The position numbers and the translations under genes are program-made. A stretch of DNA of 64,000 nt from contig NZ_JAJITC010000006.1 in the NCBI RefSeq assembly GCF_020881035.1, positions 248,001 through 312,000 on the forward strand, read 5' to 3'. Of this stretch, positions 52,795-62,721 are shown piece after piece. The DNA is from Paraburkholderia translucens. GTDB lineage: Bacteria; Pseudomonadota; Gammaproteobacteria; Burkholderiales; Burkholderiaceae. Within the stretch, counting starts at the first letter, position 1, and every line of letters starts with the position of its first letter. Below the pieces are notes generated by a model. That model did no database searches and was not told the DNA's origin. It saw only the letters and a list, made by a program, of their open reading frames with translations.

Positions 52795-53181
52795 ATGCCT
52801 ACAAAACACGCCCACTCGCACCGCCCGACGAAAACTGCGCCGTCACAATGGAAAGAGAAGCCGGGAAGCGTCGTGTCGCCCGCGATTCAGAATGCGCTGA
52901 AAGACGCCATGCGCACCGAGGGCATTCCAGATACTGATTTCAACGACCTACTATGGATCATGGCTCAGGAGTCCGCCGGTGTCGTCGATGTACGCAACGG
53001 AACTTCGACAGCACGCGGCCTGTTTCAACTGCTGCGCGCGCAATACAGCTTGAACCCGTGCGGGGAGGCATCGTTCGGTAATGCGAAGGAGGAATGCCAA
53101 GGCGGCATTCGTTACATTTATGGCCGTTACCATTCCGCACATATGGCCAGAGCATTCTGGCAACAACATCATTGGTATTAA
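52795..53181 (+). CDS. Lysozyme/transglycosylase-like protein without signal peptide
   Basis: The 128-residue protein has a basic disordered start (about 30 residues), then LLWIMAQESAGVVDVRNGTSTARGLFQLL, the ES..G / GLFQL pattern of the SLT/lysozyme-like fold in which the Glu of QES is the catalytic acid. Two cysteines (NPCGEAS, KEECQGG) could form a disulfide. The tail ends YHSAHMARAFWQQHHWY. It has no signal peptide. ATG 52795 has GGAG at 8 bases. The next gene starts 4 bases later and encodes a secreted protein. A peptidoglycan-cleaving effector with its immunity protein is one reading; a phage-type lysin is another. Confidence 0.7.
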   Translation: MPTKHAHSHRPTKTAPSQWKEKPGSVVSPAIQNALKDAMRTEGIPDTDFNDLLWIMAQESAGVVDVRNGTSTARGLFQLLRAQYSLNPCGEASFGNAKEECQGGIRYIYGRYHSAHMARAFWQQHHWY

Positions 53182-53185
53182 GACA

Positions 53186-53665
53186 ATGCGCGTTTCGTCC
53201 TGGCCCTTTGCCACATTGGTGTTCGGCGCACTATCCAGTTCGGCCCTTGCGGAATCGGTTTCGCACTTTGAGGATTGTCACGTCGCTGTCGAGTCGAAGC
53301 ACACTGCTGTGCCGCGCATGATATTCGCCGACGCGACGGCACGGCATTACAGCAGCATTATTCGCGAAGCCGCAAAGGGGCCCATTAATTTCGCGGGCCA
53401 CTATGTTCTCGCTAGCTGGGGATGCGGTGCCGGATGCGTGATGGCGGCGGCAATCGATAAGAACTCGGGCCGCGTCACTTCGCTGCCGTTCACGGTTTCC
53501 GATTGGCCGCCGGACATCACGGAGCCGCTCTCCTACCGCGCCGACAGTTGCCTGCTGATCGCCCACGGCAGCCGCAATGAAAGCGCCGAGCACGGAACCT
53601 ACTACTACTCGTTCGATGGCAAGGCATTCACCCTGCGCGCGAATACGACAAACGCCGGGCGTTAG
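53186..53665 (+). CDS. Secreted protein of unknown function, coupled to the lysozyme-like gene
   Basis: The 159-residue protein has a signal peptide (WPFATLVFGALSSSALA/ESVSHF). Mature motifs include GPINFAGHYVLASWGCGAGCVMAAAID, seen in small uncharacterised secreted proteins, and four cysteines that could form two disulfides. It starts 4 bases after the stop of the lysozyme-like gene without its own good Shine-Dalgarno, so translation is probably coupled. Periplasmic location and tight linkage fit an immunity or inhibitor role, which is inference. The frame can be read from 53081 but that part is inside the upstream gene. Confidence 0.75.
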   Translation: MRVSSWPFATLVFGALSSSALAESVSHFEDCHVAVESKHTAVPRMIFADATARHYSSIIREAAKGPINFAGHYVLASWGCGAGCVMAAAIDKNSGRVTSLPFTVSDWPPDITEPLSYRADSCLLIAHGSRNESAEHGTYYYSFDGKAFTLRANTTNAGR

Positions 53666-53707
53666 AGAAAGCGCGGAAATAGTCAGCGACGTAGTCGTCG
53701 ATCCCGT

Positions 53708-54535
53708 TCACTTCGGTTTAAACCGCCCCGTCTTCTGCGTCGCCTCCGGATACTGCCGCGTCTCGCGCACCGACAGCGGGTGCCAGAGGCGCGCGCCGCC
53801 TTGGATCCCCGCATCGTTCGATACGGTCGCGACGTTCGCGGGCAACGTGAACTTGATGCGCGCCGCGTTGCCGCCGCCGATCCACAGCTTGTCGTAATTG
53901 ACCAGCGAATCGAGAATGCCGATCACCTTCTCGACGCGGCGGTTCCACCGCTTGTTGCCGACCTGCTCGCGCGCGGCCTCGCCGATGTATTCGTCGTACG
54001 CGACGCCCTTCTTGCTGACCGGATGATGCGCGAGTTCCAGATGCGGCATCAGCTCGCCATCCCGAAACATCGCGGTGCCCGCGCCGGTGCCGAGCGTCAG
54101 TACGAATTCAAGGCCGTGCCCCTCGATCACCCCGAAGCCCTGCACCTCGGCGTCGTTGATCATCCGCACCGGCAGGCCACCGAGGCGCTGTGCGAGCGAA
54201 TCCGCGAGCGCGATGTCATGCCAGCCTTCGATGCCGAAGTGCGGCGCGGTCAGAATGCGGTTATCGCGCACCACACCCGGAAAGCCGATCGAGATACAGC
54301 GAGGCCGCGCCTCTCCGACGAGCGGCGCAACGAGTTGCGCCAGCGCGTCCACCAACTGGTCCGGCGTGCACGGATGCGGCGTCGCGACGCGTACGCGCTC
54401 GGTTTTCATCCGCCCATCGGCGTCGATGATGGCGGCCTTCAGGCCGGTGCCGCCCACGTCGATCGCGAGAATGTTCTCGCTGCCGCCTTTCGGCGCGTTG
54501 CGCTTCACTCCGTTCTTCTTCTGGCTGGTTGCCAC
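53708..54535 (-). CDS. Polyphosphate glucokinase-like ROK kinase
   Basis: The 275-residue kinase has NILAIDVGGTGLKAAIID (phosphate-1 loop), GFPGVVRDNRILTAPHFGI and LTLGTGAGTAMFRDG (phosphate-2), as in polyphosphate/ATP glucokinases of the ROK group. It would phosphorylate glucose to glucose-6-phosphate, the substrate of the upstream zwf product. It starts 63 bases after zwf on the same strand as the last gene of a four-gene operon. Whether it uses polyphosphate or ATP cannot be seen. Confidence 0.88.
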   Translation of the reverse strand: MATSQKKNGVKRNAPKGGSENILAIDVGGTGLKAAIIDADGRMKTERVRVATPHPCTPDQLVDALAQLVAPLVGEARPRCISIGFPGVVRDNRILTAPHFGIEGWHDIALADSLAQRLGGLPVRMINDAEVQGFGVIEGHGLEFVLTLGTGAGTAMFRDGELMPHLELAHHPVSKKGVAYDEYIGEAAREQVGNKRWNRRVEKVIGILDSLVNYDKLWIGGGNAARIKFTLPANVATVSNDAGIQGGARLWHPLSVRETRQYPEATQKTGRFKPK

Positions 54536-54598
54536 GATGTCCCCCGATTGTGTTGAGGCGGTTGTGCTGCGTGTCTGCGTGCAGGTTCAAAGGCGCCG

Positions 54599-56218
54599 CT
54601 ACGACTTGCCGCCGGGCGCTTTGCGCTGCAACGGCCGCCAAGCGTGGCCATCGCGCGCGAGCAGCGCGTCGGCTTCGGCCGGCCCATCGCTGCCGGCCGC
54701 ATAACCGTGCAACGGGAGCGCGCCGCCGCGCTTGGGGTGCAGCACGTCGTCGACCGCGCACCAGCATGTCTCGATGCTATCGGAGCGCTGGAACAGCGTC
54801 GCGTCGCCCAGCATACAGTCATACAGCAGCGTCTCGTAACCGACGTTCGCGCGTTCCGCGAAGAAGTCGCCGTAGTCGAACGACGACCGCACCGGGCCGA
54901 CCTCCATCACCGGCCCCGGCGTCTTCACGTTGAAATCGAAGCTCGTGCCGTGCGCCGGATCGATGGAGATGGTCAGCACGTTCGGCGTCAAGGCGTCGGC
55001 TTGCGTGTCGCGGAACAGAAGAAACGGCACCGCCTTCAATTGCACCGAAATTTCGGTGTGGCGCGCGGCAAGCCGCTTCCCCGTACGTAGATAGAACGGC
55101 ACACCGGCCCAGCGCCAGTTCTCGATGAACACCCGTGCCGCGGCATAGGTTTCCGTCTTGCTGCCGGGCGCGACGTTGGGTTCCTCGCGATAGCCCACGC
55201 CTGCGGGTCCTTTTTCGTATTGACCGAACACGACGTCGTGGGGCGCGAGCGGCTGGATCGCGTTGAATAGATCGGCCTTCTTGTTGCGCACCGCTTCGGC
55301 GTCGAACGAATTGGGCGGCTCCATCGCGACCACGCCGAGTAGCTGGAACAGGTGGTTCGGCACCATGTCGCGAAATGCGCCGGTCTGCTCGTAGAACTTG
55401 CCGCGCCCTTCGACGCCGATCGTTTCGGCCGCGGTGATCTGCACACAGTCGATGTACTCGCGCCGCCACAGCGGCTCGAAGAACGCATTTGCGAAGCGCA
55501 CCGCGAGAATGCTCTGCACGGTGTCCTTGCCGAGAAAATGATCGATGCGGTACACCTGCGATTCCTGCGCATAGGAGAGGATGTGCGCGTTCAGATCGCG
55601 CGCCGACGCCAGATCGGCGCCAAACGGCTTCTCGATCACGAGGCGGCGAAAGCCGCCGTTGGCGCCGTCGCCTTCCTTCAGCAAGCCGGCTTTGCCGAGC
55701 CGCTCGGTGATCGGTTTGAAAAAACGCGGGCCGACCGCGAGGTAGAAGATCGCGTTGCCGCCTTTCGACTGATCGAGCTTCTGCTTCAGTTTCGCGAATG
55801 TGTCGTCCAATTCGAACTCGCCCGCCATGTATTCGAGGCGCTGCGCGACCCAGCTCCAGGCGTTGTCGTCGAGCTTGCCGGCGTGGAAGGTGCTGGCTTT
55901 GTCGGCGGCGAACTGCTGAAGCGACGCGTGCAGTTCGTCAGTCCATTCGCGCGTTTCGCGCTCGCCGTGGTTGACGCCGATGATCTTCATGCTGTCGTCG
56001 AGCAGGCCGTCGACGGCGAGGTTGTAGAGCGCGGGCATCAGCAGGCGCTGGGTCAGATCGCCGCCCGCGCCAAAGATCACGAGCGTGCATGGCGGCGCGG
56101 GTTTCTTGCCGGCGGGCGACGGCAGCGGGTCGTGCGGGCTTGCGCTGACCTTGCAGCTCAGCGCGGGCGCGGCGCTGCGTTGATCGGGAGAAGCCGCTGG
56201 GTTCGATGTAGTCGACAT
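54599..56218 (-). CDS. zwf: Glucose-6-phosphate 1-dehydrogenase
   Basis: The 539-residue enzyme has the NADP-binding start LVIFGAGGDLTQRLLMPAL (about residues 46-64) and the catalytic motif RIDHFLGKD (224-232). IEKPFGADLASA and the C-terminal WRWAGVPFYLRTGKRL are family blocks. It oxidises glucose-6-phosphate to 6-phosphogluconolactone. ATG 56218 has AGGTGA 6 bases upstream; the GTG at 56227 lacks one. An N-terminal extension of about 40 Ser/Pro/Ala-rich residues is unusual. It lies between the glycoside hydrolase and glucokinase genes in an operon. Confidence 0.93.
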   Translation of the reverse strand: MSTTSNPAASPDQRSAAPALSCKVSASPHDPLPSPAGKKPAPPCTLVIFGAGGDLTQRLLMPALYNLAVDGLLDDSMKIIGVNHGERETREWTDELHASLQQFAADKASTFHAGKLDDNAWSWVAQRLEYMAGEFELDDTFAKLKQKLDQSKGGNAIFYLAVGPRFFKPITERLGKAGLLKEGDGANGGFRRLVIEKPFGADLASARDLNAHILSYAQESQVYRIDHFLGKDTVQSILAVRFANAFFEPLWRREYIDCVQITAAETIGVEGRGKFYEQTGAFRDMVPNHLFQLLGVVAMEPPNSFDAEAVRNKKADLFNAIQPLAPHDVVFGQYEKGPAGVGYREEPNVAPGSKTETYAAARVFIENWRWAGVPFYLRTGKRLAARHTEISVQLKAVPFLLFRDTQADALTPNVLTISIDPAHGTSFDFNVKTPGPVMEVGPVRSSFDYGDFFAERANVGYETLLYDCMLGDATLFQRSDSIETCWCAVDDVLHPKRGGALPLHGYAAGSDGPAEADALLARDGHAWRPLQRKAPGGKS

Positions 56219-56327
56219 GGGATTCACCTAAACCTGAGTAAACCGATAGGACGAACGTGGCGACACCTGAAAGACCACGAACGCAGGCGCGCAGTTCATT
56301 CCCGTTCGCGCCAGCGTGCGGCGAGGC

Positions 56328-59135
56328 TTACTTCGTCGTGGCCGCGAGCGACGCTACCGGCTCTTTCTCTCCAGGCGGCGTTACCGCGGATGCAGAAGCC
56401 GCCGCCACCGGAATCGGTGCAGGCGCGAGCGCCGGTTCGCCCGCCAGCGGCAGGTTGCCCGAGGCCGCCATCGCGCGCGGCTGTAACAATAACGCGACGA
56501 GCCCGGTCCAGCCGGTCTGGTGCGATGCCCCGACGCCGCGGCCGTTATCGCCATGAAAATACTCGTGAAACAGGATCAGATCCTGCGAACGCGGGTCCGC
56601 CTGCAGCAGCGCATACGCGCCCATCACCGGCCGCTCGCCGGCCTTGTTCTTGAGGAACAGCCTGGTCGCGCGACGCGCGAGTTCGTCGGCGATTTCGCTT
56701 AACGAGAACTGCTGGCCGGAACCGGTCGGATATTCGACGCGGAAATCGTCGCCGTAATAGCGATGAAACTCGTACAGCGATTCGATCAGCAGATAGTTGA
56801 CCGGCATCCACACCGGCCCGCGCCAGTTCGAGTTGCCGCCGAACACGCGCGAATCCGATTCGGCCGGCAGATACCTCACGCAGAAGCTGTTGTCGTTGTG
56901 CTGGAACACGAACGGATGATCGCGATGGAAACGCGACAACGCTCGCACGCCATGGTCGGACAGAAATTCGCTTTCATCGAGCGCGCGCCGTAACAGCGCC
57001 TTCATCCGGTGCCCGCGCAGCACCGACAGCAGCAGCGTGTTGCCCTTGCCCGGCTCGTTCCAGCGCGACACCAGCTTCGCGAGATCCGGCCGATGCTCGA
57101 GAAACCACACGAGGCGCTCGCGCAAGCACGGCAAGCCGCCGTGAAGCCGCTCCTCGAGCACGTGCACGGCGAACAGCGGGATCAGACCGACGATCGAGCG
57201 CACGCGCATCGGTAAGCTGCTGCCGTCGGGCAGGCGCAGCTTGTCGTAGAAAAACTCGTCCTCGCTATCCCACAGGCCCGTGTCGCAGCCGTCCTCGCAA
57301 CTGACTGCTTGCGCGATGTACAGGAAGTGCTCGAAGAACTTCACGCCGATATCGACGAACACATGGTTCGCATACGCAAGTTCGAGCGCTATGCGCATCA
57401 GGTCCAGCGCGTACGCGGCCATCCACGCGGTGCCATCGGCCTGGTCGATGTGGCCGCCGGTCGGCAGCGGCGAGGAGCGGTCGAAGATGCCGACGTTGTC
57501 GAGTCCGAGAAAACCGCCCTGAAAAATGTTGCGGCCGTCGGCGTCCTTGCGGTTCACCCACCACGAGAAATTCAGCAGCAGCTTGTGAAACACGAGTTCG
57601 AGGAAATCGCGGTCGGCCTTGCCGGTCAGCGCGCGGTCGATCTCGTACACGCGCCACGCGGCCCATGCGTGCACGGGCGGGTTCGCGTCGCTCAATGCCC
57701 ATTCGTAGGCGGGCAATTGGCCGTTCGGATGCTGATAGCGGTCCTTCACGAGCAGCAGCAACTGCTTTTTCGCGAACGCCGGATCGATCAGCGCGAACGC
57801 GGCCGCATGAAACGCGAGATCCCACGACGCGTACCACGGGTACTCCCACTTGTCCGGCATCGACACGATGTCCGCATTGCACAGGTGCCGCCAGTCCGTG
57901 TTGCGTCCCTGCTTGCGCGCGGAGGGCGGGCGCGGTTGCAGCGGATCGCCGTCGAGCCAGCGCTGCACGTCGTACTGGTAGTACTGCTTCGACCACAGCA
58001 TGCCGGCGAGCGCCTGACGTTGCACAAGGCGCGCATCGGGATCGGTGATCTCGTGTTGCAATGCGCCATAGAATTCGTCGGCCTCGGCGATGCGGCGGGC
58101 GAACAGCGCATCGGCATCGAATGGCGCTTCATCGGTCTCCAATTGCGAGCGCCAGCGCAGATAGACGACCGCGCGCCCATGCGGCCCGAGCTCGAGCGCC
58201 GCATGCGCGGCGGCCTTGGTGCCCGCGTCGTGACGGATCGCGTTCGCGTCACCGTGCACGAGGTAGTCGTTGAAGCCGTCCTTGAACGGGCCGGCGCCGT
58301 TTGTGCCGAACAACCGCTTCACGTTCGTGTCGTTCTCGCAGAACAGCCAGGGGAGCCGCGGCGCGTCCTTCGACCACGCGGTCACGACGATCGGCTCGTG
58401 CACGTGATGGTGGCCCGAGAGACGCACGCTGCCGTCGGGACCGGTGCACGCGACGAGCTTCGGCTTGTCCTTGTTCTCCTTCCACGACCACGAGTTGCGC
58501 GCCCAGATCTGCGGCAGCACGTCGAGCGCCGCCGCCTCGTCCGCGCGATTTTCGATCGTCACGCGCATCACGATGTCGTCGGGCGTGTGCTTCGCGTATT
58601 CGACCTGCACGTCGAAATAGCGTTGATCGTCGAACACGCCGGTGTCGAGTAGTTCGTACTCGGGCATACCGCAGCCGCGGCGCGCGTTTTCGTCGATCAG
58701 GTCCTGATAGGGGTAGGCAGCATGCGGGTACTTGTACAGCATGCGCATGTACGAATGAGTGGGCGTGCCGTCCAGATAGAAGTACAACTCCTTCACGTCC
58801 TCGCCGTGATTGCCCTGCGAGTTCGTCAGGCCGAACAGACGCTCCTTGATGATCGGATCCTTTCGATTCCACAACACGAGCGACACGCACCAGCTGAGCC
58901 GGTCGTCGCCGAAACCGGCGATGCCGTCTTCGCCCCAGCGGTAGGCGCGGCTGCGCGCATGGTCGTGCGGAAAGGAGTCCCAGGCGGTGCCGTTCGGGCT
59001 GTAATCCTCGCGCACCGTACCCCATTGGCGTTCGCTCAGATAAGGCCCCCAGCGCTGCCAGTGGCCGCAGTCGGCCGAGTGCAGCCGGGCACCTTCGATC
59101 GTGGCAAGCAGATTGGCAGCGCGCAGCGGTGGCAT
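56328..59135 (-). CDS. GH63-like (MGH1-type) glycoside hydrolase
   Basis: The 935-residue protein has the (alpha/alpha)6-barrel features of GH63/mannosylglycerate-hydrolase-like enzymes: [21 protein letters not shown] at the N-terminus, [33 protein letters not shown] and [17 protein letters not shown]. It should hydrolyse an alpha-glycosidic bond and release glucose or a related hexose. No signal peptide is seen. The C-terminus carries an Ala/Pro-rich low-complexity tail. It starts 51 bases after the debranching enzyme and ends 109 bases before zwf. Confidence 0.85.
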   Translation of the reverse strand: MPPLRAANLLATIEGARLHSADCGHWQRWGPYLSERQWGTVREDYSPNGTAWDSFPHDHARSRAYRWGEDGIAGFGDDRLSWCVSLVLWNRKDPIIKERLFGLTNSQGNHGEDVKELYFYLDGTPTHSYMRMLYKYPHAAYPYQDLIDENARRGCGMPEYELLDTGVFDDQRYFDVQVEYAKHTPDDIVMRVTIENRADEAAALDVLPQIWARNSWSWKENKDKPKLVACTGPDGSVRLSGHHHVHEPIVVTAWSKDAPRLPWLFCENDTNVKRLFGTNGAGPFKDGFNDYLVHGDANAIRHDAGTKAAAHAALELGPHGRAVVYLRWRSQLETDEAPFDADALFARRIAEADEFYGALQHEITDPDARLVQRQALAGMLWSKQYYQYDVQRWLDGDPLQPRPPSARKQGRNTDWRHLCNADIVSMPDKWEYPWYASWDLAFHAAAFALIDPAFAKKQLLLLVKDRYQHPNGQLPAYEWALSDANPPVHAWAAWRVYEIDRALTGKADRDFLELVFHKLLLNFSWWVNRKDADGRNIFQGGFLGLDNVGIFDRSSPLPTGGHIDQADGTAWMAAYALDLMRIALELAYANHVFVDIGVKFFEHFLYIAQAVSCEDGCDTGLWDSEDEFFYDKLRLPDGSSLPMRVRSIVGLIPLFAVHVLEERLHGGLPCLRERLVWFLEHRPDLAKLVSRWNEPGKGNTLLLSVLRGHRMKALLRRALDESEFLSDHGVRALSRFHRDHPFVFQHNDNSFCVRYLPAESDSRVFGGNSNWRGPVWMPVNYLLIESLYEFHRYYGDDFRVEYPTGSGQQFSLSEIADELARRATRLFLKNKAGERPVMGAYALLQADPRSQDLILFHEYFHGDNGRGVGASHQTGWTGLVALLLQPRAMAASGNLPLAGEPALAPAPIPVAAASASAVTPPGEKEPVASLAATTK

Positions 59136-59186
59136 GAGAACGTCCTTGCAACAAGCCTGGCGGTCGGACCCACATCGTAGCGCGGT

Positions 59187-61157
59187 TTACGCGCCGTTGT
59201 GCTCGAAACGGGCAAGCAGATTTTCGACGCGCAGCAGTTCGCCGAGCGACCACGCCTGGAACGGCGTGCCCGCGGGCGCGTGCGGCGCGTCGCCATCGGC
59301 GATTTCGGACAGGTGATCGAGGCCCGCGCAATCGAGATGTGCATAGAGCGGGGCCAGAAAACGCGCCCGCGCCTGCGTGAGGTTATCCGCGCTCGCGCCG
59401 TTGACTCGCAGCCACGCTTCGACGAACGGGCCGATCAGCCACAACCACACGGTGCCCTGATGATAGGCGCCGTCGCGTGCGAGCCGGCCGCCGCCGTAGC
59501 GACCGCGATAGGCCGGATCGGAGGGCGCGAGCGAGCGCAGGCCGAGCGGCGTGAGCAACTGCGCTTCGAGCTGGTTCAGCACCGCCCGCGCCGCCGCGCC
59601 TTCGAGCAGCGGAAACGGCAGCCCGCCGATCGTGAACACCTGGTTCGGCCGGATCGAGCGATCGACCGTGCCCGGCACATGATCGACGTCGACGTTATCG
59701 AACAGCGCCTGCGTGGCCGGATCGACGAAGCGCTGTCGAAACGTGTGTGTCGCGCGCTCGGCGGCCTGCCGCCACTTCGGATTCCAGGCCGACGCGATGC
59801 GCAGCGCGTTGATCCACAGCGCCTGCACTTCGACCGGTTTGCCGATGCGTGGCGTGACGACCCAGTCGCCGACTTTCGCGTCCATCCAGGTCAGTTGCAC
59901 GCCGGGGATGCCGGCGCGCAGCAAGCCGTCGTCGGTGCTGGCGCCGATATTGAAGCGCGTGCCGTTCGTGTAGCCGGTGAGGATCGTCTCAGCGGCCTGC
60001 TGCAGATGCGCGCGCGTATGCGCGCTTGCATGCGGCGTCGCCAGATATTCGTGAACGGCGACGATGAACCATAGCGAGGCATCGACCGAGTTGTATTCGG
60101 GTGCGTCGCCGTAGTCGGGAAAACGGTTCGGCAGCATGCCTTCGGACAGCGTGCCCGACCATTCGAGCAGGATCGCTTCGGCGTCGTCGAGTCGGTTCGA
60201 CGCGATCAGCAGGCCGCGCATCGCGATGAAGGTGTCGCGTCCCCAGTCGGTGAACCATGGGAAGCCCGCGAGGATCGTGCGGCCTTCGTTGCGCGTGACG
60301 ACGTAGGCGTCGGCCGAGCGTTGCAGGCGCGAGCCGAGCGCAGTGCGGCGTTGTCGTTCGGCGTGGGCGAGGCCGGTGGCGTGGGCGGCAGTATGAGATT
60401 TGCCGCTCGCGCTTGCCGTTGCTGCCGCGCTCGATGCGCTCAGAATCATCACCGCTTCGCCTTCAGCGAGATTGAAGCTGAACACGCCGGGCGTCGCGAG
60501 GTCTTCGCTGCAATCGAGGCCGCGCTCCTGCTCGCGCACGTAGCAGAAGTTGCGATACCAGTCGGGGGCATGCGTGTACGCGCCGTTCGTCGCCGCCCGC
60601 ACGACCGGCAATCCGCCATAGGGTTGCCAGCTCGCGCACGATTGATCGGCGCTGACCTGCGCGGAGAAGTTGAAGACCGGATTCTCGTGGTGCAGCGCAT
60701 GATAATCGCGGCCCGACAGCAGCGGTCTAACCTTTAGCACGGGCGCATCGGCGCCGCCGCCTTCGAGCCGCCAGCGCAACACCGTTTCGCACGTCGATTT
60801 GCAGACGAACACTTCGGCGATCACCGCCGCATAGGCATCGAGCTGAACACGCCAGGTCGGCCACGGCGCGGTAACGAACCCGGCAAGACGTCCGCGCAGA
60901 TCGGGATAGATCACGTCGGGCCCATAACGCTGCATGCTCAACGCAAACCGCTGGCCGCCTGCCTCGATCCACGCCTCGATACCGTTGACGAGCACCATGC
61001 GCCCGCCGGGCGCGCGCGTCGCGGCGAGCAGCAACGCGTGATAGCGGCGCGTGCGCAGCGTGCCGACCGTGCCGGACGCGAAGCCGCCGAAGCCGTCCGC
61101 TTCGAGCCATTCGTCTTCGAGCCGCGAAATGTCGACCGGTGATTCGATGCCAGTCAT
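59187..61157 (-). CDS. Amylo-alpha-1,6-glucosidase (glycogen debranching enzyme-like)
   Basis: The 656-residue protein has the GDE N-terminal domain (DEWLEADGFGGFASGTVGTLRTRRYHALLLAA) and the C-terminal GH133 catalytic part (GFPWFTDWGRDTFIAMRGLL, NSVDASLWFIVAVHEYL, WMDAKVGDWVVTPRIGKPVEVQALW). It removes alpha-1,6 branches of glycogen-like glucans, releasing glucose. It is cytosolic. The gene is first in the order debranching enzyme, GH63-like hydrolase, zwf, glucokinase, all on the minus strand, which together would turn glucan into 6-phosphogluconolactone. Confidence 0.9.
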   Translation of the reverse strand: MTGIESPVDISRLEDEWLEADGFGGFASGTVGTLRTRRYHALLLAATRAPGGRMVLVNGIEAWIEAGGQRFALSMQRYGPDVIYPDLRGRLAGFVTAPWPTWRVQLDAYAAVIAEVFVCKSTCETVLRWRLEGGGADAPVLKVRPLLSGRDYHALHHENPVFNFSAQVSADQSCASWQPYGGLPVVRAATNGAYTHAPDWYRNFCYVREQERGLDCSEDLATPGVFSFNLAEGEAVMILSASSAAATASASGKSHTAAHATGLAHAERQRRTALGSRLQRSADAYVVTRNEGRTILAGFPWFTDWGRDTFIAMRGLLIASNRLDDAEAILLEWSGTLSEGMLPNRFPDYGDAPEYNSVDASLWFIVAVHEYLATPHASAHTRAHLQQAAETILTGYTNGTRFNIGASTDDGLLRAGIPGVQLTWMDAKVGDWVVTPRIGKPVEVQALWINALRIASAWNPKWRQAAERATHTFRQRFVDPATQALFDNVDVDHVPGTVDRSIRPNQVFTIGGLPFPLLEGAAARAVLNQLEAQLLTPLGLRSLAPSDPAYRGRYGGGRLARDGAYHQGTVWLWLIGPFVEAWLRVNGASADNLTQARARFLAPLYAHLDCAGLDHLSEIADGDAPHAPAGTPFQAWSLGELLRVENLLARFEHNGA

Positions 61158-61275
61158 TGAATCGTGCCCATGCGTGAACCATCAAGCACAAACCATAGCG
61201 CAGATGGCATCGCCATGAACATTGGCCCTCCCATGACTTGCCACGTTCTTTCGATCGACTGGCGTTTTGTCGATC

Positions 61276-62202
61276 TCAGTGGGCTTGGAGACCGACGTCC
61301 GGCAGCGTAGGACGTGTGGCGAGCGCCTTTTCGACGATGCCTTTGACTTCGGCAAGTGTCTCGCCTTCCAGCGCCAGGCGCGGCGGACGCGCGACGGCGC
61401 TGCCGCGGCCGAGCAGTTCCTCGCACAGCTTGATGCATTGCACGAGGTCGGGGCGCGCGTCGAGGTGCAACAGCGGCATGAACCAGCGGTACAGAGACAG
61501 CGCTTCGTCGAAACGCTGCTGCTTCGCGAGGCGAAACAGCGTCTCGCCTTCCTTCGGGAACGCGTTCGACATACCCGATACCCAGCCTTGCGCGCCGACT
61601 GCGATGCTTTCGACCACCACGTCGTCGAGGCCGGCGAACAGCACGAAGCGCTCGCCAACCGCGTTGCGCAGATCGATGAAGCGCCGCGTATCGCCCGACG
61701 AATCCTTGAAGCAGACGATGTTCTCGCAGTCCTGCAGCGCGATCAGCACGTCCGGCGTGACGTCGTTCTTGTAGATTGGCGGATTGTTGTAGATCATCAC
61801 TGGCAGGTCGGTGCTGGTCGCCACCGCGCGGAAATGCGCAGCGGTTTCGTGCGGCTTCGCGGAATAGACGAGCGCCGGCATCACCATCACGCCGTCCGCG
61901 CCGGCACGCGCCGCCTCGCGCACCGTCTGACGCGCGAACTCGGTCGTGAACTCGGCGACGCCCGCGATGACGGGCACCCTGCCTCCGGCCGCGTCGCGCG
62001 CGGCCTCGATCACCTGCAGTTTTTCCGGCGTGCTCAGCGAGGTGTTTTCGCCGACCGTGCCGCAGACCACCAGACCCGACACGCCGTCCCTGACCAGGTT
62101 GCTGACCACGCGGTGGGTCGCGTCGATGTCGAGCGAAAAATCCGGCTTGAACTGGGTGCTGACGGCGGGAAACACCCCGCTCCATTGGATAGCCTTGCTC
62201 AT
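61276..62202 (-). CDS. DapA family lyase/synthase
   Basis: The 308-residue TIM-barrel enzyme has CGTVGENTSLS (GTTGE motif, residues 48-52), Y138 (MIYNNPP) and Schiff-base K166 (IVCFKDSSGD). This family includes dihydrodipicolinate synthase, N-acetylneuraminate lyase, KDG aldolases and hydroxyproline-pathway deaminases. The substrate cannot be decided; the GTVGE and SSGDTRR variants suggest a catabolic member rather than lysine-pathway DapA. ATG 62202 follows AAGGAGA; the frame opens at 62325. It is separated from the debranching gene by 118 bases. Confidence 0.85.
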   Translation of the reverse strand: MSKAIQWSGVFPAVSTQFKPDFSLDIDATHRVVSNLVRDGVSGLVVCGTVGENTSLSTPEKLQVIEAARDAAGGRVPVIAGVAEFTTEFARQTVREAARAGADGVMVMPALVYSAKPHETAAHFRAVATSTDLPVMIYNNPPIYKNDVTPDVLIALQDCENIVCFKDSSGDTRRFIDLRNAVGERFVLFAGLDDVVVESIAVGAQGWVSGMSNAFPKEGETLFRLAKQQRFDEALSLYRWFMPLLHLDARPDLVQCIKLCEELLGRGSAVARPPRLALEGETLAEVKGIVEKALATRPTLPDVGLQAH

Positions 62203-62513
62203 CTTGTCCGTCTCCTTCGGAAAGCCGGCCGCGCCGACACACGTTGGGTATGACGGCGAGTATCGGCCTTTGTACGAGAACGGGCTTGGGCTTTTTCGTG
62301 GCCCGGAGAGATTAAATCTGCACAATCGGAGTGGCAGTGCCAGCCATGTCGCACAAAGCGGCCGCGGCGCGCGTGAGGGCCGGGGCGCGAGGCTTTTGAG
62401 CGGCCGTCCATGCCGAGTCCGGCATAGCGGCGAGCTTCGGCTCCGGCATCCGCCGTCCAGCCTTCAAACGTCTAACTTGTTTCGATCCGCAACGCGCTTT
62501 CCTCTGCAGTCCC
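62203..62513. other. Intergenic region, nothing recognised
   Basis: These 311 bases between the DapA-family start and the entericidin stop should hold the DapA-family promoter. AT-rich sequence near 62310-62330 is the likeliest place. No gene, clear promoter or terminator was found by eye. Confidence 0.5.
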
Positions 62514-62648
62514 CTACAGCACGCGCTGAACGGCGCGGGCCGAACTGCTGATGTCCTGGCCGAAGCCGGCCACCGTGTTGCAACCTGTCAACGAGAGCAA
62601 AGCGCCCACCAAAAGAGAAATTACGACACCACGGCCCAACATGTTCAT
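62514..62648 (-). CDS. Entericidin-type small lipoprotein (44 residues)
   Basis: The frame encodes 44 residues: a hydrophobic signal (GRGVVISLLVGALLSLTGC) with lipobox LTGC (Cys 23), then NTVAGFGQDISSSARAVQ. The CNTVxGxGxDI core is the hallmark of entericidin A/B lipoproteins. These outer-membrane-associated microproteins act in an antidote/toxin pair in enterobacteria and are widespread singly elsewhere. ATG 62648 has GAGG at 6 bases. It is shorter than usual ORF cut-offs and easily missed. Confidence 0.92.
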   Translation of the reverse strand: MNMLGRGVVISLLVGALLSLTGCNTVAGFGQDISSSARAVQRVL

Positions 62649-62721
62649 CTCACGCCTCATAAGATAATTGAATTCCAACACACGCTTCTTTTATAGCTTC
62701 GCAACTGCACCTGGACCGACA

